Of a stretch of DNA of 64,000 bases, positions 18,976 to 28,292 are shown in pieces (positions within the stretch are counted from its first letter, which is position 1; every line of letters starts with the position of its first letter). The notes beneath the pieces are model-generated. The model searched no databases. It was not told the DNA's origin and worked only from the letters and a program-made list of their open reading frames with translations. Location of the stretch: assembly GCF_001428255.1 (NCBI RefSeq), contig NZ_LMRW01000001.1, positions 126,504 to 190,503 of the forward strand, read 5' to 3'. The translations under genes were made by a program, and so were the position numbers. The stretch is from Agromyces sp. Soil535. GTDB lineage: Bacteria; Actinomycetota; Actinomycetes; Actinomycetales; Microbacteriaceae.

Positions 18976-21072
18976 ATGAACTTACGACGAACCTCGGCGG
19001 CGGCACTCGCCACCGCACTCGCCCTCGCGGGCGGCTTGCTCGCAACACCCGTCGCGGCGGCGGCCGCTCCGGCGACGGGGATCCAGCCGGCCTCGGTGTC
19101 CGACCCCTCGCTGAGTCCCACTCCGTACCAGGGATGGAACACCTACTACGGACTCGGCGGGGACTTCACGGCCGACGAGGTGCTCGATGTGGCCGACTTC
19201 CTGGTCTCGTCGGGCCTGGCCGACGCCGGATACGACATCGTCTGGCTCGACGGCGGATGGCAGGCCGCCGAGCCGCGCGGCGCCGACGGCATCCTCCGCG
19301 GCGATCCGGCCCGATTCCCCGACGGCATGGGCGCACTCGCCGACGCCATCCACGCAAAGGGGCTCCGCGCCGGGATCTACACCGACGCGGGCCCGTACAT
19401 CCCGGGAAGCTGCGGGCTGGGCAGCCACGGCCACTACCAGACCGACGCTGACACCTTCGCCGCCTGGGGCTATGACGCCGTCAAGGTCGACTTCCTCTGC
19501 GGCATCACGGCCGACCTCGACCCGAAGACCGTGTTCACGGAGTTCGCGGAAGCGCTCAGGAACAACAGCTCCGGCCGTCCGATGATCTTCAACCTCTGCA
19601 ATCCGGTCACGTCGCCCGACTGGGGGAACTACCCCGAGGAGCAGCAGTCGACCTACTCCTGGAGCTACGCGCCCGGTATCGCGGAATCCTGGCGAACCTA
19701 CACGGATGCCGGCTTCGTCGGCCTCATGAAGTACCGGGACGTGCTGCGCAACTTCGACGCGAACGCCCTGCATCCCGAGGCCGCCGGCCCCGGGCACTGG
19801 AACGATCCCGATTACGTCGGGCCCGAGCTTGGCATGAGCGACGAGGAGTTCCGCACGCAGATGTCGCTCTGGTCGATCGCGGCCGCACCGCTCGTGATCG
19901 CAAGCGACCCCCGCGCACTGAGCGAGGCGTCGATGGCCGCCCTGCTCGACGACGACGTGCTCGACATCAACCAGGACGAGCTCGGTGTGCAGGGCACGAG
20001 GGTCGGCGCGGCCGGCGTCACCGAGACCTGGGCGAAGCCCCTGGCCGACGGCTCCGTGGCCGTCGCCCTCCTCAACCGCGGCGACGCAGCCGCCGAGGTC
20101 GCGACCACCGCGGCGGACCTCGGTCTCGACGGGTCCCGTTTCCGGGTCGTCGACGCGTGGACTGACGAGACGACCGAGACGACGGGCGCGGTCAGGGCCG
20201 CCGTCGCCGCACACGGCACTGCGCTCGTGCGCGTCTCACCGGCCGATGCCCGACCCGAGGCACCTCGGGTCACCGTGTCGGCCCCGCTGGTCACGGCGGT
20301 GGACGGGGTGGAGGTCGAGCCGACCGGCAGCATCCTCACCACGGCCGGAAGCACGCTGGAGCTCGAGACCACCGTTCGGAACGACGGGGGCACCCCGGTG
20401 CGTCAGCCCGCGTTCGAGATCGACGCTCCCGACGGCTGGGAGGTCCGGTCGGCCGGCGCGGTTCCCAAGGTCGTGGCATCCGGCGGCACCGCCACGGTGC
20501 GGCACGAGCTCGTGCTCGTCGGCGACGCCGAGGCGACTTCCCATGAGGTGTCGGCCACCGTCGCGTTCGCCTCGATCGCCGGCGAACGGGCTGCCACCTC
20601 GGCGCCCCTCGTGGTCACCATCGCCCCCGCCCCGCCGTCTGGCGACGACGTGGTGCTCCCGCACCACCCGTGGGTGAGTGCGACGAGCGGGTGGATGACA
20701 CCGGCGATCGACGAGAGCGTCGGCGGCGGAAACCCGATCAAGCTCGCCGGGACGACCTACGCCACCGGGCTCGGCGTCGCCAGCCCGTCGGACATCCGCT
20801 ACTACCTCGGCGGAGCATGTCGGGTGCTCGACGGGTTCGTCGGCATCGACGACGTCGTCGACAACGTCGGCCCGGAGGGCGGCACGGCCACCTTCTCGGT
20901 CATCGCCGACGGCGTGACGGTCTGGGAGAGCGGGACGGTGGCACGCGGCGTGGCCGTTCCGTTCACCGCCGACGTCGTCGGGGCGCGCGAACTCGTGCTC
21001 CACGTGGGCGATGCAGGCGACGGCGGGTACAACGACCGTGCGGACTGGGCCGGTCTCGAGATCGACTGCTGA
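18976..21072 (+). CDS. Secreted GH27 alpha-galactosidase with C-terminal NPCBM domain
   Basis: The 698-residue protein starts with a Sec signal peptide (MNLRR, then about 20 hydrophobic residues, with cleavage near AAAAP around residue 30). The GH27 barrel follows (about 38-420). It includes TPYQGWNTYYGLGG, GYDIVWLDGGW and the nucleophile motif YDAVKVDFLCG. A NEW3-type linker domain (about 425-545) leads to an NPCBM galactose-binding-like module (about 555-698; KLAGTTYATGLGVASPSDI). It should release terminal alpha-galactose from galactomannan or raffinose-type sugars outside the cell. AGGAG lies 6 nt before the ATG. It converges on the galM end of the uptake operon. Confidence 0.92.
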   Translation: MNLRRTSAAALATALALAGGLLATPVAAAAAPATGIQPASVSDPSLSPTPYQGWNTYYGLGGDFTADEVLDVADFLVSSGLADAGYDIVWLDGGWQAAEPRGADGILRGDPARFPDGMGALADAIHAKGLRAGIYTDAGPYIPGSCGLGSHGHYQTDADTFAAWGYDAVKVDFLCGITADLDPKTVFTEFAEALRNNSSGRPMIFNLCNPVTSPDWGNYPEEQQSTYSWSYAPGIAESWRTYTDAGFVGLMKYRDVLRNFDANALHPEAAGPGHWNDPDYVGPELGMSDEEFRTQMSLWSIAAAPLVIASDPRALSEASMAALLDDDVLDINQDELGVQGTRVGAAGVTETWAKPLADGSVAVALLNRGDAAAEVATTAADLGLDGSRFRVVDAWTDETTETTGAVRAAVAAHGTALVRVSPADARPEAPRVTVSAPLVTAVDGVEVEPTGSILTTAGSTLELETTVRNDGGTPVRQPAFEIDAPDGWEVRSAGAVPKVVASGGTATVRHELVLVGDAEATSHEVSATVAFASIAGERAATSAPLVVTIAPAPPSGDDVVLPHHPWVSATSGWMTPAIDESVGGGNPIKLAGTTYATGLGVASPSDIRYYLGGACRVLDGFVGIDDVVDNVGPEGGTATFSVIADGVTVWESGTVARGVAVPFTADVVGARELVLHVGDAGDGGYNDRADWAGLEIDC

Positions 21073-21082
21073 CCCACGCGCC

Positions 21083-21124
21083 ATCAGCCCGCTGGGGCTC
21101 CGCTGATGCGGATGCCCCAGCGGG
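21083..21124. terminator. Nested hairpins at the GH27/galM junction
   Basis: CCCGCTGGGGC at 21088-21098 pairs with GCCCCAGCGGG at 21114-21124 (11 bp). An alternative ATCAGC (21083-21088)/GCTGAT (21102-21107) stem overlaps it. The structure follows the GH27 stop by about 15 bases but lies within the last codons of the convergent galM gene, so one element may end both transcripts. Confidence 0.5.
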
Positions 21125-21995
21125 TTCGCCATCGCCCCCGCGGCGCGAGCCACTTCAGGTCGGTGCCGCTGTTGAACGCGTCGGGCGGCGCGGTCATCGG
21201 TTCGATCGCGATCGCCCGGCCGTCGGGTGCTCCGGGGAACGCGTCGGTGACCCAGACCTGCACCCATCGGAAGTCGGGATCCGCCCAGAGCACCGTCGCG
21301 CGTCCGTTCGCGGCGGACAGGCGATGCTCGACCCGGCCGCCCGATGCGCCGAAGCACGTGTAGGCCGCGTGGCGGACGACCTCCGCCACCGAAGTGCCCC
21401 GGCGGAGGTCGTAGGGGGTTCGATCGACGCGGAAGCGACGCACGGGCAGGTGACTACGGTCGTCGAGCTCGAGCGCCTCGCCCGCTGGGACCTCCAGTCG
21501 CAGCCCGGCCAGGGGTTCATCGCCGAGGCGGAGGTACGGATGGGCACCGATCGCAACGGGGGCCGCACGATCCCCGAGGTTCTCCAGTTCGTGCATCACC
21601 GCCAGCCCACCCGCCACGAGTTCGTACCGCACCGACGTCGCCAGCCGGAACGGGTAGCCCGGCTCGTCGGCGATCCCGGCGGAGAGCACGACCCACCGCG
21701 GGCCACGGCTCGCCACCTCGTACCGGCGGCGCATGAGCAGCCCGTGGAGGGCATGACCGAGCTCAGGCTCCGTGACGCGCAGTCGCTGCGCGTCGCCGTC
21801 GAGCACCCAGGTGGCGCGGGCGACGCGGTTCGGCCACGGCACGAGCACGGCTCCCGCCGAGAGCTCCGGATGCCGCCCGTCGGACGGCTGCACGAGGTCG
21901 ACGCCTCCCGACCGCAAACGCAGCAGGCTCGCCGCGAACGGGGAGATCGTCGCCACCACCGGGCCGCCGCCGAACTCGGCGGCGAGCTCGATCAT
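21084..21995 (-). CDS. galM: Aldose 1-epimerase (galactose mutarotase)
   Basis: The 303-residue protein shows the GalM-fold landmarks. LVPWPNRVA is the substrate-binding Asn/Arg loop. HALHGLLMRR carries the first His, and GAHPYLRLGD carries the second. The catalytic Glu is in IAIEPMTAPPDAFNSG. It interconverts alpha- and beta-anomers of galactose or related sugars. Its ATG overlaps the GH36 stop by 4 nt. It is the last gene of the alpha-galactoside operon, consistent with handling galactose freed by that enzyme. Confidence 0.9.
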   Translation of the reverse strand: MIELAAEFGGGPVVATISPFAASLLRLRSGGVDLVQPSDGRHPELSAGAVLVPWPNRVARATWVLDGDAQRLRVTEPELGHALHGLLMRRRYEVASRGPRWVVLSAGIADEPGYPFRLATSVRYELVAGGLAVMHELENLGDRAAPVAIGAHPYLRLGDEPLAGLRLEVPAGEALELDDRSHLPVRRFRVDRTPYDLRRGTSVAEVVRHAAYTCFGASGGRVEHRLSAANGRATVLWADPDFRWVQVWVTDAFPGAPDGRAIAIEPMTAPPDAFNSGTDLKWLAPRGRWRTRWGIRISGAPAG

Positions 21996-24130
21996 CGCAC
22001 CGCGACCACGCGGAGCAGGACGGAGCGATCCACGTCGAGCGACGGGGCCTCCAGGCCGACGGTCCGCAGCACGCGTCCGGGGAGGCGGATCCCATCCGAG
22101 ATCCACGGTGACTGCGGGCCGTGGAGCTCCTCGCCGCCGGGCGTGACGACCTGAACGTCGTATGTGGTGCCGTCGTCGAGGCCGGGGAGCCCCAGACGCC
22201 CGAGCGGCCACGTGCGCGGGCGCTCGACGAGGCTGAGCGCGTACAGCGCCTCCGAGCGGTCCTGCGCGACGACGCCTTCGAGGCGCGCGGCCGGTTCGGG
22301 GAGATCGGCGTGCACCACCACCCCGTGATGCAGGAGCTCGCGATGCGCCCGGTGGAACGCGACCCAGCGTGCGATGCGCGCCCGCTCCGCGTCGTCGGCC
22401 TCGAGCAGGTTCACCTCGATCCCGAGGTGCCCCCAGATCGCCTTCTCGGCCCGGTAGTCGAGCGGATGCGAGCGGTGCGTCGTGTGCGACGCCTCGGCGC
22501 CGATGTGGGTGCCCTGGCGCTCGGGCGGCACGAGCAGGCCGGTCCAGCGCTGGATCTCCAGGCGTTCGTGCGGGTCGTTGCAGTCGCTCGGCCACACGCG
22601 ATCGGCGCGTTCGAGCACGCCGAGGTCGATCCGGCCGCCGCCGCTCGCGCACGATTCGATCTCGAGCCATGGATGCCGCGTGCGGAGCTCGTCCATGAGC
22701 CGGTAGACCTGCTCGGTCTGGCGCCGTACCCCGGGTTTCCCGTCGGGGAAGTGGCCGGCGTCGAGGAGGTACCGGTTGTGATCCCACTTCACGTAATCGA
22801 TGTGCAGGGCATCGATGAGCGCCGACATCCGCGCGAGCACGTGCTCGTACGCCCCCGGATGACCGATGTCGAGCACGTGCTGGTGCCGGGACGGGAGGCC
22901 GGGGCCGTGGCCGGCGTCGAACAGCCAGTCGGGATGCGCACGGGCCAGGGCCGAGTCGAGGTTGATCATCTCTGGCTCGAACCACAGGCCGAAGTCCATG
23001 CCGAGTTCCCGCACGCGCGCGACGAGCGGTCCGAGCCCGTCGGGCCAGATGTCCTCGTCGACGTCCCAGTCGCCGAGGGACGTGGTGTCGTCGCGCCGCC
23101 CGGAGAACCACCCGTCGTCGACGACGAAGCGCTCGGCGCCCACCTCGGCGCCGAGCTCGGCCAGTGCGGTGAGCTTGGCGACGTCGTGCCGGAAGTAGAC
23201 CGCCTCCCAGGTGTTCAGGATGACCGGTCGTGGGCCGAGCGGTCGAGTCGACCTGAGGTGCCGATGGAAGCGGGCGGCGAGCTCGTCCAGGCCGTCGCCC
23301 CAGGAGCCGACCTGCCAGGGCGTGCGGTACGACCCGTCGCGTGCGAGCACCACCTCGTCGGCGAGCAACAACTCGCCGGCCACGAGGTGCCGGGTGTCGG
23401 CGGGAGTCCGCTCGGCCGCCAGCACCTGGTTGCCGCTCCATGCGAGGTGCGTCGCCCATACGCGGCCGGCTCGGAATCCGAAGCCCGACGCGCCGGCGGC
23501 GAGCAGCATCGTGTGCTCGAGTCCGGGCTTGCCGCCGCGGGATGCGCGCACCCACTCGCCGACGTGGAAAGGGTGCCGCTGCGGCACGCGCTCGAGGGAC
23601 CAGCGTCCCGTGAGGTCGAGGAGCTCCACGGCCTCGTGCGGGACGGGGAGGGAGAGCTCGATCCCGCCGAGCCGGAACGGCGCGTCGTCGCGATTGACGA
23701 GCTCTGCGCGCTGGCGGACCAGTCCGCTCGCCCGCAGCAACTGGAGCTCCAGCACGAGTTCGAGGCGGAAGGCATCGTCGACGGCGTCCACGCGCAGCAC
23801 GGGGCCGGCGGGATCGTCGTCGATCCGGTGGCCGACCGCCGTGAACTGCGACGCCCATCGTCGACCCCCGCTGTCGCCGACGAGCCCCGGTCGGCCAAGC
23901 CACCCCTCTGCGAGCTGCGGGAGCACGGGGACCGGCTGGGGGTAGGTCACCCGGCTGTCCCCGATCGCAGGCAGTGCCGTCTCGACGATCACCCTGAGCG
24001 TCTCGGACGAGAGGTCGCCGAGATCCTCGCCCCAGTGCAGGATGCGGGGCAGGCGGCCGTCGCCGAGCGCCACGACGACGCTCGTGCCGCCCGCCCGCAG
24101 ATGCTCGGCCGGCGATCCCGGGCCGGTCAC
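21992..24130 (-). CDS. GH36 alpha-galactosidase (intracellular)
   Basis: The 712-residue protein lacks a signal peptide. It has the GH36 arrangement of an N-terminal beta-sandwich and a central barrel. FVVDDGWFSGRRDDTTSLGD and WFEPEMINLDS are typical barrel motifs. The nucleophile lies in IDYVKWDHNR, and the acid/base Asp is in WPSDCNDPHER. A short C-terminal beta domain follows. It hydrolyses imported alpha-galactosides such as melibiose or raffinose. The GTG start overlaps the permease stop (GTGA). The same frame stays open far upstream, but that part is antisense overlap with the permease and is discarded. Confidence 0.93.
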   Translation of the reverse strand: MTGPGSPAEHLRAGGTSVVVALGDGRLPRILHWGEDLGDLSSETLRVIVETALPAIGDSRVTYPQPVPVLPQLAEGWLGRPGLVGDSGGRRWASQFTAVGHRIDDDPAGPVLRVDAVDDAFRLELVLELQLLRASGLVRQRAELVNRDDAPFRLGGIELSLPVPHEAVELLDLTGRWSLERVPQRHPFHVGEWVRASRGGKPGLEHTMLLAAGASGFGFRAGRVWATHLAWSGNQVLAAERTPADTRHLVAGELLLADEVVLARDGSYRTPWQVGSWGDGLDELAARFHRHLRSTRPLGPRPVILNTWEAVYFRHDVAKLTALAELGAEVGAERFVVDDGWFSGRRDDTTSLGDWDVDEDIWPDGLGPLVARVRELGMDFGLWFEPEMINLDSALARAHPDWLFDAGHGPGLPSRHQHVLDIGHPGAYEHVLARMSALIDALHIDYVKWDHNRYLLDAGHFPDGKPGVRRQTEQVYRLMDELRTRHPWLEIESCASGGGRIDLGVLERADRVWPSDCNDPHERLEIQRWTGLLVPPERQGTHIGAEASHTTHRSHPLDYRAEKAIWGHLGIEVNLLEADDAERARIARWVAFHRAHRELLHHGVVVHADLPEPAARLEGVVAQDRSEALYALSLVERPRTWPLGRLGLPGLDDGTTYDVQVVTPGGEELHGPQSPWISDGIRLPGRVLRTVGLEAPSLDVDRSVLLRVVAVR

Positions 24131-25032
24131 TTCACCGCCCCGAGTGCGAGTCCGCCCACGAAGCTGCGCTGGAAGATGAGGAACACGATGGTCGACGGTA
24201 TCGCGGCGATGACGGTGGCGGCGGCGATGACGGACCAGGACGACACGTACTGGCCCTGCAGCGAGAGCACTGCGGCCGTGATCGGCAGCTTCGACGAGGT
24301 CTGCAGCAGGGTGATCGACCAGAGCAGGTCGTTGAAGATCCACGTGAACGACAGCGCGCCGAGTGCGGCGAGCGCCGGACGCGTGAGCGGGAGCACGACC
24401 TGCAGGAAGATCCGGACCGGTCCGGCGCCGTCGAGGGTCGCCGCCTCCTGCAGCTCGTGCGGGATCGACCGCATGAAGCCGTAGAGCACGAACGTGTAGA
24501 ACCCGATGCCGAACGCCGTCTGCACGAGGATCAGCGCGAAGAGCGTGTCGTAGATCCCCAGCTGCTGGGTGATCCGCGTCACCGGGATGAGCAGCATCTG
24601 CACGGGCAGGAGGTTGCCGGCGAGCATCAGCAGGAGGATCGTCCGGCGGAACGGGATGCGGAACCGACTGAGCCCGAACGCGACGATCGCCGACAGCGCG
24701 AGGGTGAGGATCACCGCAGGGATCGTGACGATCATGCTGTTCACGGTCGCCTGGAACATCCCGCCCTGGTTCCAGGCCTGCACGTACGTGTCGAGCGTGA
24801 AGCTCTGCGGAGCGCTGGCGATCCCGTTCGCGCTCACGTCGTCGAACGTGCGGAACGACGTCACGACGATGAGCAGGATGGGCGCGAACCACGCGAGCGA
24901 GATCAGGATCGACGCGCCGTGGAAGCCGGCGGTCGCCGCGGTGCGCCGCAGGCTGCGCCGCCGCCTGGTCGGCCGCGGCTCGGGTGCCGTCGGCACGGCG
25001 ACGTCGCCGCGGGGAAACGTGAGGGTGGTCAT
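24127..25032 (-). CDS. Sugar ABC transporter permease, MalG-like
   Basis: The 301-residue protein is a binding-protein-dependent inner-membrane permease with about six helices. The EAA loop, which contacts the ATPase, appears as PHELQEAATLDGAGPVRIFL. The N terminus has a basic Arg-rich stretch before the first helix, as in MalG-type subunits. It forms the channel with the MalF-like subunit encoded upstream. Overlaps of 4 nt on both sides show tight co-translation. The ATPase is not encoded here and is presumably a shared MsiK-like protein elsewhere. Confidence 0.92.
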   Translation of the reverse strand: MTTLTFPRGDVAVPTAPEPRPTRRRRSLRRTAATAGFHGASILISLAWFAPILLIVVTSFRTFDDVSANGIASAPQSFTLDTYVQAWNQGGMFQATVNSMIVTIPAVILTLALSAIVAFGLSRFRIPFRRTILLLMLAGNLLPVQMLLIPVTRITQQLGIYDTLFALILVQTAFGIGFYTFVLYGFMRSIPHELQEAATLDGAGPVRIFLQVVLPLTRPALAALGALSFTWIFNDLLWSITLLQTSSKLPITAAVLSLQGQYVSSWSVIAAATVIAAIPSTIVFLIFQRSFVGGLALGAVK

Positions 25033-25934
25033 GACTCCTTCTCCTCAGAGAGCGCCCGCACGAGGTACGAGACGATGACCGCGATGGCCAGCAGGAAGAT
25101 GACGACGGCGATCGCCGAGGCGTAGCCGAGTGCGCGGGACTCGAACGCCGTCGAGAACATGTAGGTGCTGAGCAGTTCCGTCGAGTGGAACGGTCCGCCG
25201 CGCGTCATCGCCCACACGATGTCGAACGATCGGAGGGAGTCGATGATGATGACGCTGAGCACCACCAGGTTCACGCTGCGCAGCTGGGGGAAGGTGACGA
25301 GGCGGAAGCGCTGCCAGCGCGTCGCGCCGTCGACCCGTGCCGCCTCCATCACCGACGGGTCGAGCCCCTTGAGCCCGGCGATGAAGAGCACCATCACGTA
25401 GCCGATCTCTCGCCACAGGGCCGCCACGATGACCGCGTAGAGGGCGGTGTCGGGGTCTCCCAGCCAGACCCGGGTCAGGTCGCCGAGGCCCACGGACTGG
25501 AGGAACGTGTTGAGCACGCCGCTCGGCTGGAAGAACGCCGTCCAGATGAGCGCGGTGACCACGAGGGAGAAGACGATCGGGAGGAACAGGGCGGTCCGGT
25601 ACACGCCGACGCCGCGGCGCTCCGACTGGAACAGGAGCGCGACGCCGAGTCCCGCGACGAACGAGATCCCGCCGAAGAGCACGATCCAGATGGCGGTGTT
25701 CCTGATCGCGGTGAGGAAGATCGGGTCGCTCATGAGGTCGACGTAATTGCCGATCCCCACCGGCTCGGCCGGGGCGATGCCGTTCCATCGGAGGAACGAG
25801 AGGCCGACGCCCTGGATCGCGGGCCAGAAGACGCCCACCGCCTCGATGAGGAACGGGATCAGCACGAAGGCGAACACGATCGGCGGCGGAACCTTCGCCC
25901 GCCGCCGATCGCGTGGCAGTGCGGTGATGGTCAC
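25029..25934 (-). CDS. Sugar ABC transporter permease, MalF-like
   Basis: The 301-residue protein has about six transmembrane helices and the EAA loop LDPSVMEAARVDGATRWQRF, near two-thirds of its length. It pairs with the MalG-like permease. The start is GTG at 25934 (VTITALPRD), which overlaps the stop of the binding-protein gene (GTGA). The longer Gly-rich frame upstream belongs to overlap with that gene. The cluster context points to alpha-galactoside import. Confidence 0.92.
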   Translation of the reverse strand: MTITALPRDRRRAKVPPPIVFAFVLIPFLIEAVGVFWPAIQGVGLSFLRWNGIAPAEPVGIGNYVDLMSDPIFLTAIRNTAIWIVLFGGISFVAGLGVALLFQSERRGVGVYRTALFLPIVFSLVVTALIWTAFFQPSGVLNTFLQSVGLGDLTRVWLGDPDTALYAVIVAALWREIGYVMVLFIAGLKGLDPSVMEAARVDGATRWQRFRLVTFPQLRSVNLVVLSVIIIDSLRSFDIVWAMTRGGPFHSTELLSTYMFSTAFESRALGYASAIAVVIFLLAIAVIVSYLVRALSEEKES

Positions 25935-27220
25935 GAACCCGCCCGGACCCGCTCCGCCGCCGCCTGCCACTCCTCGAGGATGGCGTCGATGTTCTCCGGC
26001 TGCGCGATGAACTGGGTGAGCGCGGCATCCGCCGGCCCCTGCAGGGCGTCACCGGCATCCCGGTTGAAGAACTGCGTCACCTGCGCGGCGGACTCGAGCA
26101 TCTCCTTGCCCTGCGACGCGAGCTCGTCGAGGGTCTGCTCGGCCTCGGGGTTCGCGGCGAGCGCCGTGCCCTGCTGTCCCTTCATGAGCATGGACTGCGC
26201 CTCTGCGCTCGCGACGTACTCGAGGAACCGCTTGGCGAGCTGCGGCCGCGTCGACTTGACGCTCGCGATGAATCCGTCGGTCGGGGCCTCCTCGGCGACC
26301 GGCACATCGGGATCGATGATCGGGAACTGGAAGAAGGCGAGATCGTCGCGACGATCCTCCGGCACCGACGGCTGGGCCCAGGCACCGAGGAGGTACATCG
26401 CCGACTTGCCCTGGGCGAAATCGCTCATCGCCTGGTTGTGCGACGTGCCGAGCACGGCCGGATCGAAGAAGGGGAGGACCTTCGCGAACTCGTCGAAGAC
26501 CGCGCGCACCTCAGGGCTGTCGAACGACTCGTCACCCGAGAGGAGGTCGAGGTGGTAGTCGCCGCCGTTGATGCGCAGGTCGAGGTAGTCGAACCACGCC
26601 GAGGCGAGCCAGGCGTTGTCGCTGAGCCCCATCGTGAGGGGGTTCACGCCCTGCGACTTGATCTGGTCGCAGGCGGCGAGGAACTCGTCCCACGTGGTGG
26701 GCGGCTCGATGCCGAGCTTCTCGAAATCGCTCTTGAAGTAGTACACGCCCCACCAGTAGTAGCCGGTGGGCACGAACACCTCGGTGCCGTCCTCGGTCTG
26801 GCTCAGCTCGCGCAGGGCGGGCGAGAAGTCGCCCATCCCACTCTCCCAGACGTCGCTCAGGTCGAGCAGCAGGTCCTGCTCGGCGAAGTCGCGGGTGGCC
26901 TGCCCCGCGTACCAGGTGTACACGTCGGGCGGGGTGGCCGAGGTGAGGTACGTCGGCAGCTGTGCGTTGAACGTCGACGTGGGGATGCTGTTCAGTTCCA
27001 CCTCGCCCTCGCCGAGCTCGTTGAAGCCGGCGACGAGCTGTTCCATCCCGCCCTTCTCGGCGTCGGTGAATCGCGACTGCAGGACGAGCGGGCCTGACTC
27101 GTCCTCGCCGACTGCCGGGCCCGCGGCCGTGCCGCCGGTCGCCACGCAGCCGGCCAGCAGTGCGGACGCGGCGATCGAGACGCCGAGTGCGGCGAGACGC
27201 CGCCGTGGCATGTGGGTCAT
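25931..27220 (-). CDS. Sugar ABC transporter substrate-binding lipoprotein
   Basis: The 429-residue protein begins with a basic N terminus, a hydrophobic stretch and a lipobox LLAGC, with C25 as the lipidation site. The mature part is a family-1 solute-binding protein with PPDVYTWYAGQATRDF, TTWDEFLAACDQIKSQG and GKSAMYLLGAW. It captures oligosaccharides for the two downstream permeases. GGAG lies about 6 nt before the ATG at 27220. An upstream ATG at 27232 has no such site. It is the first gene of the operon and diverges from the AraC regulator. Confidence 0.92.
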   Translation of the reverse strand: MTHMPRRRLAALGVSIAASALLAGCVATGGTAAGPAVGEDESGPLVLQSRFTDAEKGGMEQLVAGFNELGEGEVELNSIPTSTFNAQLPTYLTSATPPDVYTWYAGQATRDFAEQDLLLDLSDVWESGMGDFSPALRELSQTEDGTEVFVPTGYYWWGVYYFKSDFEKLGIEPPTTWDEFLAACDQIKSQGVNPLTMGLSDNAWLASAWFDYLDLRINGGDYHLDLLSGDESFDSPEVRAVFDEFAKVLPFFDPAVLGTSHNQAMSDFAQGKSAMYLLGAWAQPSVPEDRRDDLAFFQFPIIDPDVPVAEEAPTDGFIASVKSTRPQLAKRFLEYVASAEAQSMLMKGQQGTALAANPEAEQTLDELASQGKEMLESAAQVTQFFNRDAGDALQGPADAALTQFIAQPENIDAILEEWQAAAERVRAGS

Positions 27221-27337
27221 CTTCGACTCCATTCTGGATGTGATCCGAGGTCGGGTGCTGCGCCGTCTCGGCGCCGTGCCGGTCGGAAGCGAGCGGGGCG
27301 ATCGGGGGAGATCGTGGTTCTCGGATCCGGGGCGTCT

Positions 27338-28291
27338 ATGACGGTACGCCCGGCAGTGCACCCCCATTCAGAAGGATCCTTCGCTGTATCTGGACAATCC
27401 GCCGATCACGTCGGACAATCGAGCGTGCTCATCCCCGATGGCTTCCCCGGACAGCGGATGCTCGTCCTCCCGCGACCTCGAGTCCGCGAGTTCCTGCACC
27501 AGCCCGGAACGGCGCACCTGGTCGTCACCGACTGCGGCTACTTCCCGCAGGCGCATTCGCACGGACGTGTCCGGCCGATGCCCATCAGCCAGGTCGTGGT
27601 CCTCGTCTGCGTGGAGGGCGGCGGATGGTGCGAGACCCCGGCTGGACGTTTCGACGTCGCCGCCGGCCAGGTGGTGGTCCTGCCGCCCGGACGGCCGCAC
27701 GCCTACGGGGCGCACGACGCCGAGCCGTGGACGCTCTGGTGGTTCCACGTGACCGGGTCCGACATCGAGTCGTTCCTCAGCGCCGCCAACATGACCGAGG
27801 AGAACCCGGTGCGACGCGTGCGCAACATGTACCACGTGGTGTCGCTGATGACCGAGGTGGTGCAGTGGATGGAGCGTGACTCCACCACGCCGAGCCTGCT
27901 CGCGGCTGCCGGTGCGGCCTGGCACGTGCTCACGCTGCTCGCCGCCGACCGCATGGGGCTCGACGACACGAGCGACCTCATCGACCAGGCCGCCGACTAC
28001 CTCCGGACCCACATCACCGAGCACGTGACCGTCGGACAGCTGGCCGCCATGGCGTCACTCAGCACGTCGCATTTCAGCGCCCTGTTCAAGCGGCACCTCG
28101 GCTACCCCGTGCTGCAGTACCAGACGATGCTCCGGATGGCGAGTGCTCGCGAGATGCTCGACACGACCGGTCGAACCGTGGCCGCCATCGCCGCGGACGT
28201 CGGATATCCCGACTCCTTCTACTTCGCCCGCCAGTTCAAGAAGATCCACGGGGTGACACCCCGCGAGTACCGCAACCAGCACAAGGGGTGA
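27338..28291 (+). CDS. AraC-family transcriptional regulator
   Basis: The 317-residue protein has an N-terminal cupin-type sugar-sensing domain (about 30-170), with AHSHGRVRPMPISQVVVLVC and VLPPGRPHAYGAH. A C-terminal double helix-turn-helix follows (about 215-310), with VGQLAAMASLSTSHFSALFK, VAAIAADVGYPDSFYFARQF and the ending GVTPREYR. It diverges from the alpha-galactoside transport operon with about 117 bp between starts, so it very likely controls that operon. ATG at 27338 was chosen as the first good start after the intergenic region. Confidence 0.9.
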   Translation: MTVRPAVHPHSEGSFAVSGQSADHVGQSSVLIPDGFPGQRMLVLPRPRVREFLHQPGTAHLVVTDCGYFPQAHSHGRVRPMPISQVVVLVCVEGGGWCETPAGRFDVAAGQVVVLPPGRPHAYGAHDAEPWTLWWFHVTGSDIESFLSAANMTEENPVRRVRNMYHVVSLMTEVVQWMERDSTTPSLLAAAGAAWHVLTLLAADRMGLDDTSDLIDQAADYLRTHITEHVTVGQLAAMASLSTSHFSALFKRHLGYPVLQYQTMLRMASAREMLDTTGRTVAAIAADVGYPDSFYFARQFKKIHGVTPREYRNQHKG

Positions 28292-28292
28292 A

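Noticed and set aside
21084..24892. Very long open frames extending galM and the GH36 gene upstream
   Set aside because: The extensions are out-of-frame Arg/Ala-rich overlaps of other real genes. The 4-nt overlaps fix the true starts.
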